DNA of 64,000 nt from Aeromonas rivipollensis (GTDB lineage Bacteria > Pseudomonadota > Gammaproteobacteria > Enterobacterales > Aeromonadaceae), in the NCBI RefSeq assembly GCF_037811135.1, contig NZ_CP149130.1:2414501-2478500 (forward strand). Direction: 5' to 3'. The position numbers and the translations under genes are program-made. Positions 55,571 through 64,000 of the stretch are shown in pieces (position 1 is the stretch's first letter; the number at the start of each line of letters is the position of its first letter). The notes under the pieces are model-generated. The model saw only the letters and a program-made list of their open reading frames with translations, was not told the DNA's origin and made no database searches.

Positions 55571-56482
55571 TCACTTCTCACCCTGATCTTTACCGAGATA
55601 CAACGCGAGGATACTGGAGAAATCCTTGCTCTCCTGACCCTGGCTTGCGTGCAGGTTAAAGAGGTTGCGGGCCAGCGCCCCCATGGGCACGGCACTGTGG
55701 GCGTGCTCGGCCAGCGCCATCGCGAGCCCCAGGTCTTTCACCATCAGCCGGGTCATGAAGCCCCCCTCATATCCGCGGGATGCGGGGGCATTCTCCATCA
55801 CCCCGGGCCAGGGGTTGTAGCGCTCCAGGCTCCAGTTGTTGCCCGAGCTCTTGCCCATGATGGTGGAGAGCACGCCCGGATCCAGCCCCTCCTTGACCCC
55901 GAGCGCCAGCGCCTCTGCGGTGCCCGCCATGTGGATCGCAAGCAGCATGTTGTTGCACATCTTGGCGATCTGCCCCGCCCCGAGCGCCCCGGCATGGAAC
56001 AGGTTCTGCCCCATGCAGGCGAGCACCGGCCTGGCCGCCTCGAAATCGGCGCTCTCGCCACCGACGATAAAGGTCAGGGTGCCCGCCGCGGCGCCTGCCA
56101 CCCCGCCGGAGACGGGGGCATCGAGGAAGCGGATGCCCCGCGCCTTGGCCGCAGCCCCCACAGCGCGGGCCGAGGCCACGTCTATGGTGGAGCAGTCGAT
56201 CACCAGGGCCCCCGCCGACAAGGTCCCCAACAGATCCTGGCCGCCCCCCTCTGACAACCAGAGCCCGCGCACATGATCCCCGGCCGGCAGCATGCTGATG
56301 GCGACATCGCAGCCGGTGACCGCCTCCCGGGCATCCCCGGCGACGATGCAACCGGCCTTGATGGCCCGCTCCAGGCTCTCGGGCACCAGATCAAAGACCT
56401 GCACTGCATGGCCCGCCCTGGCGAGGTTCGCGGCCATGGGCCCTCCCATGTTGCCGAGCCCGATAAATCCAATCCTTGTCAT
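55571..56482 (-). CDS. mmsB: 3-hydroxyisobutyrate dehydrogenase
   Basis: MmsB oxidises 3-hydroxyisobutyrate to methylmalonate semialdehyde in valine catabolism. The 303-residue protein has the NAD-binding GFIGLGNMGGPMAANL, the substrate motif DAPVSGGVAGAAAGTL, the catalytic Lys in GQIAKMCNNM, and KDLGLAM. The start MTRIGFIG at 56482 is the family start. It sits between the hydrolase that makes its substrate and the SDR gene. Its 3' end is followed by a partial second copy of the mmsB tail (55448-55570). Confidence 0.93.
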   Translation of the reverse strand: MTRIGFIGLGNMGGPMAANLARAGHAVQVFDLVPESLERAIKAGCIVAGDAREAVTGCDVAISMLPAGDHVRGLWLSEGGGQDLLGTLSAGALVIDCSTIDVASARAVGAAAKARGIRFLDAPVSGGVAGAAAGTLTFIVGGESADFEAARPVLACMGQNLFHAGALGAGQIAKMCNNMLLAIHMAGTAEALALGVKEGLDPGVLSTIMGKSSGNNWSLERYNPWPGVMENAPASRGYEGGFMTRLMVKDLGLAMALAEHAHSAVPMGALARNLFNLHASQGQESKDFSSILALYLGKDQGEK

Positions 56483-56541
56483 TCTTTGCTCCTTGCTTCG
56501 TTCGTTATCCGGCATCTCGGCCGGCGCGCCCCTTGGCAGCG

Positions 56542-57651
56542 CTAGGCCAGGGGATTTGTCCCCTCGGGCCAGCGATAGAAATCGTCGAGCCAGTCAGTGC
56601 CGGGCCGGGGCGGCTGCCAGCGGGGGGACTTGTCCTTGTCGATGAGCAGGGCCCGCACCCCTTCCACGAAATCTCCCTTGAGCACGCAGTTGACCGAGAG
56701 CGCCAGCTCGTCAGCAAACACCTCGGCCAGCGACTGGCGGCGCGCCGTCCAGTACTGGCGCCAGAGGATGGCGCGGCTGATGGGGCTGCCGGTGCGGCAG
56801 CTGTCGCAGGCCTGCGCCAGGCTCCCTTCGCCAAGGGCGGGATCGAAGACGGCATGCTCCAGCCTGTCCAGCACCCCTTGCAGGGTGCGCCCGGCCAGCA
56901 GGGCATGGATCCTGGCCTGATGAGGCAGGATCACGGGGGCCGGCAGCTGCTCGCCAGCCTCGGCGTGCAGCCCGCCCAGCAGTTGATCTATCTGCTCGCG
57001 CGGATCTCCCTGGGCGGCCCAGTCGAGGGTGGCGAGCCGCGCCGGCAGCTCGGCCCGCTCACGGCTCGCCATGGCGTGATCCGCAAGCCCCAACCCCAGG
57101 GCGTCCGCCCCGTTGAAACGGGCACCGGTCAGACCAAGCCAGAGCCCGAGTCGCCCGGGCATGCGGCTCAAGAACCAGCTGGCCCCCACATCCGGGTAGA
57201 GGCCTATGGTCACCTCCGGCATGGCAAACAGGCTCTTCTCGGTCACCACCCGAAAATCGGCGCCGGCAAAGAGGCCGATACCGCCCCCCATACAGATGCC
57301 ATCCGCCACGCAGATGAGGGGTTTGCTGTAGCTGTGGATATGGTGATCTAGCCGGTATTCCTGCTCAAAAAAGTCGCGGGCATAGGCAAAGAGTGCCTGC
57401 TCGCTCTCCTCCTGCCGTCGGTAGTAGAAGGAGCGGATGTCGCCGCCTGCGCAGAATGCCTTCTCCCCGGCCCCCTGCAACAGCACGCAGACGATGGCAG
57501 GATCCTGCTCCCAGGCCGTGAGCGCCCCTTGCAGGCGCTGGATCATCGGCAGGCTCAGGGCGTTGAGGGAGGCGGGGCTATCCAGGGTCAGGATGCCGAT
57601 GAGGTGCCCGTCCGCCGTGGGATGGGTTGCCAGGCGCACTGGTTCAGTCAT
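56542..57651 (-). CDS. 3-hydroxyisobutyryl-CoA hydrolase (enoyl-CoA hydratase/isomerase fold)
   Basis: A 369-residue crotonase-fold enzyme. CAGGDIRSFYY, MGGGIGLFAGADFRVVTE and AMPEVTIGLYPDVGASWFLSRMPG match the HIBCH type, which releases free 3-hydroxyisobutyrate from its CoA ester in the valine pathway. It is longer than plain enoyl-CoA hydratases because of the HIBCH C-terminal extension. The start overlaps the end of the next gene by 8 bp, so it is co-translated with it. Confidence 0.88.
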   Translation of the reverse strand: MTEPVRLATHPTADGHLIGILTLDSPASLNALSLPMIQRLQGALTAWEQDPAIVCVLLQGAGEKAFCAGGDIRSFYYRRQEESEQALFAYARDFFEQEYRLDHHIHSYSKPLICVADGICMGGGIGLFAGADFRVVTEKSLFAMPEVTIGLYPDVGASWFLSRMPGRLGLWLGLTGARFNGADALGLGLADHAMASRERAELPARLATLDWAAQGDPREQIDQLLGGLHAEAGEQLPAPVILPHQARIHALLAGRTLQGVLDRLEHAVFDPALGEGSLAQACDSCRTGSPISRAILWRQYWTARRQSLAEVFADELALSVNCVLKGDFVEGVRALLIDKDKSPRWQPPRPGTDWLDDFYRWPEGTNPLA

Positions 57652-58441
57652 GGGACTCTCCCGTGCTCTTGTCATAGCGCCAGCGCGGGGCACGTTTCTC
57701 GAGGAAGGCCGCCACCCCCTCGCGCTGGTTGGCATCGTCAAACAGGGCGAGGAACAGGTTGCGCTCCAGGGGCAGGGCCTCATCCCTGTGGCCGCTGCGC
57801 CCCTGATTGATGAGCCGCTTGCAGGCACGCAGGGCGCTGGGGCTCTGGCGCTCCACCCGCTGCGCCATCTGCTGCGCCGCCGTCCAGGCGTGCCCTTCGG
57901 TCACCACCTCCTCCACCAACCCCATCTCGTAGGCCAGAGTGGCGCTCACCTTCTCGCCGCAGAGGATCATCCGCTTGGCCCAGCCCGGCCCCACCAGTTC
58001 GGTGAGACGCTGGGTGCCACCGGCGCAGGGCAGCAAGCCCACCGAGGCCTCAGGCAACCCCAGCAGCGCCTGCTGCTCGGCGATGCGAATGTCGCAGGCC
58101 AGCGCCACCTCGAGTCCACCCCCCATGGCAAAGCCATTGATGGCGGCGATGCTCACCCCGTGGAAGCGGGCCAGCGCCTCGAAGGCGCGACCGAAGGCCT
58201 CTGCCACCTCGCGGGCGTGCTCCACATTGCCATCGGCAAACATCTTGAGATCGGCGCCGGCGCAGAAGAACTTGTCACCCGCCCCGCGGATCACCAGGGC
58301 CACCACGTCGGGGCGGCTGTCGAGCTCCACCATCATCTGCAAGAAGGCTTGCAGGCTGGCCAGAGTCCAGGTGTTGGCAGGCGGGTGGTCGAGCGTGATG
58401 TAGGCCACGTGACCGTGATATTCGAGCCTGATCCTTGTCAT
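57644..58441 (-). CDS. Enoyl-CoA hydratase
   Basis: A 265-residue enoyl-CoA hydratase. The oxyanion-hole segment FFCAGADLKMF and the two catalytic Glu residues (in GGGLEVALACD and GLPEASVGLLP, then AGGTQRL) are present. In this cluster it would hydrate methylacrylyl-CoA (valine) or tiglyl-CoA (isoleucine). Its ATG is MTRIRLEYHG at 58441. It overlaps the hydrolase gene by 8 bp. Confidence 0.9.
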   Translation of the reverse strand: MTRIRLEYHGHVAYITLDHPPANTWTLASLQAFLQMMVELDSRPDVVALVIRGAGDKFFCAGADLKMFADGNVEHAREVAEAFGRAFEALARFHGVSIAAINGFAMGGGLEVALACDIRIAEQQALLGLPEASVGLLPCAGGTQRLTELVGPGWAKRMILCGEKVSATLAYEMGLVEEVVTEGHAWTAAQQMAQRVERQSPSALRACKRLINQGRSGHRDEALPLERNLFLALFDDANQREGVAAFLEKRAPRWRYDKSTGESHD

Positions 58442-58585
58442 TGCACTGTCCTTGTCATTAAACCTGCCGCCATGATGACAGGGTTGAATGGAGCCGAAAT
58501 TCGGCTGGCTCACAAAGCCTGACGACGGCGCGGCGCCAGTCAGCCATCCCCCGGCAGAAGCAGGAAGACGGGCAACCACCACCCT

Positions 58586-59743
58586 CTACTCCAGCGACAA
58601 ACCGGGATCCCCCAGCAGGCGGCGGGCGATGATGAGCCGCATCACTTCGTTCGTGCCTTCCAGAATGCGGTGCACCCTGGTGTCGCGCAGGTAGCGCTCC
58701 AGCGGGTACTCGCGGATATAACCATAGCCACCAAAGAGTTGCAGGGCCTCATCGCAGACGCGATAACCCACGTCTGTGGCAAAACGCTTGGCCATGGCGC
58801 ACCAGGCGCTCTTGTCCGGGCTGCCGCTGTCGAGCTTGGCGGCGGCCTGGCGCACCAGCAGACGGGCGGCGGCCAGCTCGGTGGCCATGTCGGCGAGGCG
58901 GAACTGGACGCTCTGGAATTCGCTGATCGGGTGTCCAAATTGCTGGCGCTGCTGCACATGGGCCAGGGCGTCGTCCAGCGCCTGTTGGGCTGTACCCAGC
59001 GAGCAGCTGGCGATATTGATGCGTCCCCCATCGAGCGCCTGCATGGCAAACCTGAACCCTTCTCCCTCCTCCCCCAACCGGTAGCGGGCGGGAATGCGCA
59101 CTGCGCTGAAATTCACCTCCCGGGTCGGCTGGCTGTTCCAGCCCATCTTCTCCTCCGCCTTGCCGTAGCTCACCCCCGGCGTATCGGCGGGCACCATAAA
59201 GGCAGATATCCCCTTGGCCCCCTCGCCCCCGGTGCGGGCCATCACCACCAGCACCTCTGTGCTGCCCGCCCCCGAGATGAAGACCTTGCTGCCGTCGATA
59301 AGATAGGTCTCGCCATCCCGTACCGCACGGGTCTTGAGGGCGGCGGCGTCCGATCCCGCCCCCGCCTCGGTGAGGCAGTAAGAGCCCAGCAGCTCGCCGC
59401 TGGCGAGCCTTGGCACCCACTCTGCCGCCACCTCGGCCGGCAGCCAGCTGCCCAGCATCCAGCTCACCATGTTGTGGATGGTCAGGTAGGCCGTGGTGGA
59501 GGTGCAGCCCATGGCCAGGCGCTCGAAGATGAGGCTGGCGTCGAGTCGGCTCAAGCCCAGGCCGTCATATTGCTCCGGGGTGTAGAGGCCGCATAACCCC
59601 ATCGCCGCCGCCTGCTTGATGGTGGGGACGGGGAACTCATGCTCCCTGTCCCAGCGCGCGGCGTGGGGCTTGAGCGCCAGATCGGCGAAGGCACCGGCCG
59701 AGTCGACACAGGCCCGTTGGGATTCGGTCAGGGTAAAATCCAT
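58586..59743 (-). CDS. Acyl-CoA dehydrogenase (isobutyryl-/2-methylbutyryl-CoA type)
   Basis: A 385-residue acyl-CoA dehydrogenase. The catalytic base is Glu362 in LEGTNEVMRL, the position used by medium- and short-chain enzymes. CLTEAGAGSDAAALKT and FGGYGYIREYP are the FAD and substrate loops. Given the neighbours it should oxidise isobutyryl-CoA (valine) or 2-methylbutyryl-CoA (isoleucine). It lies between mmsA and the hydratase on the same strand. Confidence 0.9.
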   Translation of the reverse strand: MDFTLTESQRACVDSAGAFADLALKPHAARWDREHEFPVPTIKQAAAMGLCGLYTPEQYDGLGLSRLDASLIFERLAMGCTSTTAYLTIHNMVSWMLGSWLPAEVAAEWVPRLASGELLGSYCLTEAGAGSDAAALKTRAVRDGETYLIDGSKVFISGAGSTEVLVVMARTGGEGAKGISAFMVPADTPGVSYGKAEEKMGWNSQPTREVNFSAVRIPARYRLGEEGEGFRFAMQALDGGRINIASCSLGTAQQALDDALAHVQQRQQFGHPISEFQSVQFRLADMATELAAARLLVRQAAAKLDSGSPDKSAWCAMAKRFATDVGYRVCDEALQLFGGYGYIREYPLERYLRDTRVHRILEGTNEVMRLIIARRLLGDPGLSLE

Positions 59744-59835
59744 CTTGTTCGCTTCCTCGTTATCTCAATCGTTCGGGCCACTCAGGCAGCTGGCCGGCCG
59801 TGGCTGGCCCGGCGGGAGTGCCTTGGGCCCACTCC

Positions 59836-61347
59836 TCACCGCAGGTGGATGGTCATGTTGGGTCCGGTCGGTATGTCCTCGTCGAACCAGCGTTCTGTCA
59901 CCGTCTTGGTCTCGGTGTAGAAACGCACCGCCTGCTTGCCATAGGCGTGCAGATCCCCGTAGAAGGAGCCCCGCCAGCCGGTGAAGGAGAAGAACGGCAG
60001 CGGCACCGGAATGGGCACGTTGATCCCCACCTGACCCACCGCCACCTCGTGGCGGAACTTGCGGGCCGCGGCGCCGCAGCCGGTGAAGATGGAGGTGCCA
60101 TTGCCATAGGGGTTGTCGTTGATGAGGGCGAGCGCCTCGTCCAGGCTCTCCACCTCCAGGCAGGCGAGCACGGGGCCGAAGATCTCCTCCTTATAGATGC
60201 GCATCTGTGGGGTCACGCCGCGAAACAGGGTCGGCCCCACCCAGTTGCCCACCGGGTAGCCGGGCACGTCGCAGAAACGTCCGTCCAGCAGGCACTGGGC
60301 CCCCTCGGCCATGCCTGCTTCAATCAGCCCCTCGACTCGTACCTTGGCTTCAGGGCTGATAAGGGGGCCATAGGCGGCTTGCGGATCGTGCCAGACACCC
60401 GGCTTGACCCTGGCAAACTCGGCGGCGAGATCCGGGATCCAGTCGCGGGCGCCGCCCACGAAGACCGCCACACTGATGGCCATGCAGCGCTGACCGGCCG
60501 CCCCCACCCCGGCCCCCACCAGGTTGCTCAGCACCTGCGCCTTGTTGGCGTCCGGCATGATCACCATGTGGTTCTTGGCGCCGACGAAGCACTGGGCGCG
60601 CTTGAGGTGGTCAGTGGCGGTGCGATAGACGTGAGCCCCGACCCGGGCGGAGCCCACGAAGCTCACCGCCTTGACGTCCGGATGGGCAAGCAGCGCATCC
60701 ACCTGCTCGGCGCCGCCGTGCACCACGCTGAGGATGCCCGCTGGCGCCCCCGCCTCGGTGAACAGCTCGGCCAGCCGCATGGGGGTCAGGGGATCCTGCT
60801 CGGAAGGTTTCAGCACGAAGCCGTTGCCGCAGGCCACCGCCAGGGGGAACATCCAGAGCGGTATCATGGCCGGGAAGTTAAACGGCGTGATGCCGACGCA
60901 GACCCCCAGCGGCTGCACCCAGGAGTGGCCATCCACCCGGCGCGCCACGTTGCCCATGGTCTCCCCCAGAGTCTGGCTGGCGACGCCGCAGGCCTGCTCC
61001 ACCACCTCGATGCCGCGCCACACATCTCCCCTGGCGTCCGCCAGATTCTTGCCCGTCTCCTGGGCCAGCAGGGTCGCCAGCTCGTCGTGATGGGCTTTGA
61101 GCAGATGTTGATAATTGAACATGACCCGGGCCCGCTCGGGGGCTGGCACCTCCCGCCACAGCAGGTAGGCGTCGTGAGCGCGGCGCACCGCGAGTTCCAC
61201 CTCGGCCGAGGTGGCTCTCGGCACCCGCGCCAGCAGACTCTGATCCGCCGGGTTGGTCACCTCGATCCAGGCTTCGCTCGCGGAAGGGTACGCCTCGCCC
61301 CCAATATAGAGCGGCAGATCCCCGTACTGGGTGTGGTGTTGGCTCAT
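59836..61347 (-). CDS. mmsA: CoA-acylating methylmalonate-semialdehyde dehydrogenase
   Basis: MmsA converts methylmalonate semialdehyde to propionyl-CoA and CO2, the last step of the valine branch. The 503-residue aldehyde dehydrogenase has [29 protein letters not shown] and the catalytic Cys288 in GAAGQRCMA. The usual catalytic-pocket Glu of hydrolytic ALDHs is replaced, as expected for the CoA-acylating branch. It is the first gene of the leftward cluster and faces the divergent liu operon across a 273-bp promoter region with a TTTACGTT/AACGTAAA palindrome. Confidence 0.94.
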   Translation of the reverse strand: MSQHHTQYGDLPLYIGGEAYPSASEAWIEVTNPADQSLLARVPRATSAEVELAVRRAHDAYLLWREVPAPERARVMFNYQHLLKAHHDELATLLAQETGKNLADARGDVWRGIEVVEQACGVASQTLGETMGNVARRVDGHSWVQPLGVCVGITPFNFPAMIPLWMFPLAVACGNGFVLKPSEQDPLTPMRLAELFTEAGAPAGILSVVHGGAEQVDALLAHPDVKAVSFVGSARVGAHVYRTATDHLKRAQCFVGAKNHMVIMPDANKAQVLSNLVGAGVGAAGQRCMAISVAVFVGGARDWIPDLAAEFARVKPGVWHDPQAAYGPLISPEAKVRVEGLIEAGMAEGAQCLLDGRFCDVPGYPVGNWVGPTLFRGVTPQMRIYKEEIFGPVLACLEVESLDEALALINDNPYGNGTSIFTGCGAAARKFRHEVAVGQVGINVPIPVPLPFFSFTGWRGSFYGDLHAYGKQAVRFYTETKTVTERWFDEDIPTGPNMTIHLR

Positions 61348-61515
61348 GCCGCACTCTCCTTGGCTGTCCGGTGGCTGGCACTGTGCCAGAGCCCCTCAGG
61401 CAGGCCGGCAGACCGGATGCTCTCGCTGATCATCTTGCTCACTCCTTGCGTTTGCTTGCTCGGGGTATGCCCTTGCAGTCGGCACTCAACGAATTTACCT
61501 TAGACTAACAACCAA

Positions 61516-61537
61516 TTTACGTTTACGCTAACGTAAA
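61516..61537. promoter_or_regulatory. Candidate LiuR-type operator between mmsA and the liu operon
   Basis: TTTACGTT (61516-61523) and AACGTAAA (61530-61537) form an inverted repeat with a 6-bp centre. It lies in the 273-bp divergent promoter region, about 80 bp before liuA and 170 bp before mmsA. MerR-family LiuR is known to control leucine/isovalerate genes in gammaproteobacteria through palindromes of this kind; no liuR gene is in the window, so the assignment is inferential. Confidence 0.6.
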
Positions 61538-61620
61538 CTTAAATCACGAATGGACTGACCAGTTTCCCTCCGTTTCGAGAGCGCGAGACAGGTGAGCACC
61601 AGAGACCAAGGAGAGCAAGG

Positions 61621-62769
61621 ATGCATGCCCTGATGGATGAAACCCTCCGCGCCCTGACCGAGCAGGTCGAGGCCTTCTGCCAACGAGTAATAGCCCCGCG
61701 CGCCGCCGAGATTGACCAGAGCAACGCCTTCCCCCGCGACCTCTGGCCCTTGATGGGTGAGCTTGGGTTGCACGGCATTACGGTGGCGGAAGAGTATGAG
61801 GGGGTGGATCTGGGTTATCTGGCCCATGTGCTGGTGATGGAGCAGGTGAGCCGCGCCAGCGCCTCGGTCGGCCTCTCCTACGGCGCCCACTCCAACCTCT
61901 GCATCAACCAGATCCACCGCCACGGCACCCCTGATCAGAAGGCGCGCTATCTGCCTGATCTTGTCAGCGGCAGGCATGTGGGGGCACTGGCCATGAGCGA
62001 GCCGGGGGCCGGGTCCGACGTGGTCAGCATGCGGCTCACCGCGGTGCGCGAAGGCGATCACTATGTGCTGAACGGCAACAAGATGTGGATTACCAACGGC
62101 CCGGATGCGGACACCTTCGTCATCTATGCCAAGACGGATGCCAATGCCGGGGCCAAGGGGATCTCCGCCTTTATCGTCGAGGCGGGCACCCCGGGATTCA
62201 CTACGGCCCAGAAGCTCGACAAGCTCGGGATGCGCGGCTCCAGCACCTGCGAGCTGGTGTTCGACCACTGCCGCGTGCCGGCAGAGAACCTGCTCGGCGC
62301 CCTGCACGGCGGGGCCCGGGTACTGATGAGCGGCCTCGACTACGAGCGAGTGGTGCTGGCCGCCGGTCCCCTTGGCATCATGCAGGCCTGCATGGACGTG
62401 GCGCTCCCCTATGTGCGCGAACGCAAGCAGTTCGGCCAGGCCATCGGCGACTTCCAGCTGGTGCAGGGCAAGCTCGCCGACATGTATACACGCCTCGCCA
62501 GCAGTCGCGCCCTGGTCTATTCGGTGGCCACGGCCTGCGACAAGGGCCGCACCAGCCGCAAGGATTGCGCCGCCACCATCCTGTTTGCCGCCGAAAACGC
62601 CACCCAGATGGCGCTCGATGCCATCCAGTTGCTCGGCGGCAATGGCTATATCAACGAATACCCCACCGGCCGCCTGCTGCGGGACGCCAAGCTCTACGAG
62701 ATAGGGGCCGGCACCTCGGAGATCCGCCGCTGGCTCATTGGCCGCGAGCTGATGGGAGAGAATGCATGA
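61621..62769 (+). CDS. liuA: Isovaleryl-CoA dehydrogenase
   Basis: A 382-residue acyl-CoA dehydrogenase. The catalytic Glu is at [15 protein letters not shown] (Glu242), while the C-terminal position used by other members reads [10 protein letters not shown] (Gly instead of Glu). That switch is the hallmark of isovaleryl-CoA dehydrogenase. The enzyme converts isovaleryl-CoA to 3-methylcrotonyl-CoA in leucine breakdown. AAGGAG is upstream of the ATG. It is the first gene of the rightward liu operon, followed 55 bp later by the carboxylase gene. Confidence 0.93.
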   Translation: MHALMDETLRALTEQVEAFCQRVIAPRAAEIDQSNAFPRDLWPLMGELGLHGITVAEEYEGVDLGYLAHVLVMEQVSRASASVGLSYGAHSNLCINQIHRHGTPDQKARYLPDLVSGRHVGALAMSEPGAGSDVVSMRLTAVREGDHYVLNGNKMWITNGPDADTFVIYAKTDANAGAKGISAFIVEAGTPGFTTAQKLDKLGMRGSSTCELVFDHCRVPAENLLGALHGGARVLMSGLDYERVVLAAGPLGIMQACMDVALPYVRERKQFGQAIGDFQLVQGKLADMYTRLASSRALVYSVATACDKGRTSRKDCAATILFAAENATQMALDAIQLLGGNGYINEYPTGRLLRDAKLYEIGAGTSEIRRWLIGRELMGENA

Positions 62770-62824
62770 TGCTTCTCTCTTTGCCCCCTGCCATTGGCAG
62801 CAACAACCAGATGGGAGAGAACCC

Positions 62825-64000
62825 ATGAGCCAGATCCACTCCCGCCTGGATACAACAAGCGCCGACTTTGCCGCCAATCGGGAGGCCATGCAGGCCCTGG
62901 TGGCCGATCTCAACGCCCGCCTCGCCGAGATAGTCCAGGGCGGCGGCGCGGCCAACAACGCCCGCCATCAGAGCCGTGGCAAGCTGCTGCCCCGCGAGCG
63001 CATCAATCAGTTGCTGGATCCGGGTTCCCCCTTCCTCGAGCTCTCGGCCCTGGCCGCCTGGCAGGTCTATGAGGAACCCGTGCCCGCCGCCGGCATCATC
63101 ACAGGGCTCGGCCGGATCGCGGGCCGGCTCTGCCTGCTGGTGGTGAACGACGCCACCGTCAAGGGGGGTACCTACTACCCGCTCACGGTGAAAAAGCACC
63201 TGAGGGCCCAGGCCATCGCCGAGCGGCTGCGCCTCCCCTGCCTCTATCTGGTGGATTCCGGCGGCGCCTTCCTCCCCATGCAGGACGAGGTGTTCCCCGA
63301 CAGGGAGCATTTTGGCCGCATCTTCTACAACCAGGCCCGCATGTCGGCCCAGAACATCCCCCAGCTGGCGGTGGTGATGGGGCTGTGCACCGCCGGGGGC
63401 GCTTATGTGCCCGCCATGGCGGATGAATCCATCATGGTCAGGGAACAGGCCACCATCTTCCTGGCGGGCCCGCCCCTGGTCAAAGCGGCCACCGGCGAGG
63501 AGATCAGCGCCGAAGCCCTGGGGGGGGCCCTGGTGCACTGCGCCCACTCCGGGGTGGCCGACCACCTGGCCGAGGACGATACCCATGCCCTGACCATAGC
63601 CCGCACCCTGGTGAGCAATCTGGGGGAAAACAGCATGCCAGCCTCGGGTTCGCCTTCATGCCACCCAAGCTACGATGAGCCCCTCTACCCCATAGAGGAG
63701 CTCTACGGCCTGGTGGGCACCAGCCTCAAGCGCCCCTATGACGCCCGGGAGCTCATCGCCCGCCTGGTGGATGGCTCGGTGTTCGACGAATTCAAGGCAC
63801 TGTTCGGCACCACGCTCGTCACCGGCTTCTCCCGCATTCAGGGTATGCCGGTGGGGATACTCGCCAACAACGGCGTACTCCACAGCGACAGCGCCCAGAA
63901 AGGCGCCCACTTTATCCAGCTCTGTAACAAGCGTGCCATTCCCCTGCTGTTCCTGCAGAACATCACCGGCTTTATGGTGGGAAGTCAGGCGGAAAAAGAG
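62825..64000 (+). CDS. liuB: Methylcrotonyl-CoA carboxylase beta subunit (3' truncated by window)
   Basis: The frame is open from ATG 62825 (GGGAGA just before) to the window end, 392 codons. The product starts [21 protein letters not shown] and contains [24 protein letters not shown] and [17 protein letters not shown], which match the carboxyltransferase subunit of 3-methylcrotonyl-CoA carboxylase (about 535 residues when complete). It carboxylates the liuA product with the biotinylated alpha subunit, expected further downstream together with a hydratase and lyase. Confidence 0.93.
   Translation, partial: MSQIHSRLDTTSADFAANREAMQALVADLNARLAEIVQGGGAANNARHQSRGKLLPRERINQLLDPGSPFLELSALAAWQVYEEPVPAAGIITGLGRIAGRLCLLVVNDATVKGGTYYPLTVKKHLRAQAIAERLRLPCLYLVDSGGAFLPMQDEVFPDREHFGRIFYNQARMSAQNIPQLAVVMGLCTAGGAYVPAMADESIMVREQATIFLAGPPLVKAATGEEISAEALGGALVHCAHSGVADHLAEDDTHALTIARTLVSNLGENSMPASGSPSCHPSYDEPLYPIEELYGLVGTSLKRPYDARELIARLVDGSVFDEFKALFGTTLVTGFSRIQGMPVGILANNGVLHSDSAQKGAHFIQLCNKRAIPLLFLQNITGFMVGSQAEKE

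Overview
The window reads as about 64 kb of chromosome from a gammaproteobacterium of the Aeromonas type. The DNA is GC-rich, genes are packed tightly on both strands, and the core genes (minE, mtgA, two YciU-type proteins, cvfB, purT, ribE, yaeP, norM, polB, tRNA-Val(GAC) genes, LpxM-type acyltransferases, nfo, ffs) are typical of that lineage. The genus is an inference from protein similarity recalled from memory, not from a search. No prophage, transposon, CRISPR array or complete genomic island is visible. I found no convincing undescribed multi-gene system; what stands out is a set of small local oddities.

Layout. 1-13.1 kb holds housekeeping genes: the end of minE, mtgA between two DUF440 (YciU-type) genes, cvfB with a Cys-rich partner, a YecA-TPR protein, a MarR regulator coupled to a DUF4250 protein, azoR, an EamA transporter, purT, hxpB, ribE, yaeP and a NorM-type MATE pump. 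13.2-13.87 kb is a tRNA-Val(GAC) operon with five intact genes of two sequence classes and one decayed sixth copy next to the promoter. 13.9-24.9 kb carries polB with a LexA-like box, a YbaK/ProX deacylase, a repeat-bearing lipoprotein, a pirin, a RIO-type kinase, two tandem lpxM paralogues, and a TDT-family transporter opposite a LysR regulator.

25-37.6 kb is metabolic and regulatory: a Gfo/Idh/MocA oxidoreductase, nfo, a GH3 lipoprotein opposite an AraC regulator, a LysR/SDR pair, a GH1 enzyme with the 6-phospho-glycosidase signature opposite a LysR regulator, a dCACHE-GGDEF diguanylate cyclase and a small Omp85-type barrel. 37.9-44 kb has an FdhF/YdeP-like molybdoenzyme overlapping fdhD with a divergent LysR gene, then a periplasmic DJ-1/PfpI protein with its own divergent LysR gene.

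44.3-48.9 kb is a complete galactofuranose-type ABC importer (ytfQ, ytfR, ytfT, yjfF) with a perfect 16-bp hairpin after the binding-protein gene. 48.9-51.8 kb has a PuuB-like FAD oxidase, an orphan MetQ-like binding protein without a lipobox, and a 42-codon tyrosine-integrase stub 80 bp from the 3' end of ffs (SRP RNA). TauE/SafE and APC antiporter genes follow.

54.6-64 kb is branched-chain amino acid and acyl-CoA breakdown. A leftward cluster (SDR, mmsB, 3-hydroxyisobutyryl-CoA hydrolase, enoyl-CoA hydratase, acyl-CoA dehydrogenase, mmsA) covers valine catabolism from isobutyryl-CoA to propionyl-CoA. It diverges from a rightward liu operon (isovaleryl-CoA dehydrogenase, then methylcrotonyl-CoA carboxylase beta subunit, cut by the window end) for leucine. 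A TTTACGTT...AACGTAAA palindrome between them is a good candidate for a shared LiuR-type operator. A 3' relic of a second mmsB gene lies just after mmsB.
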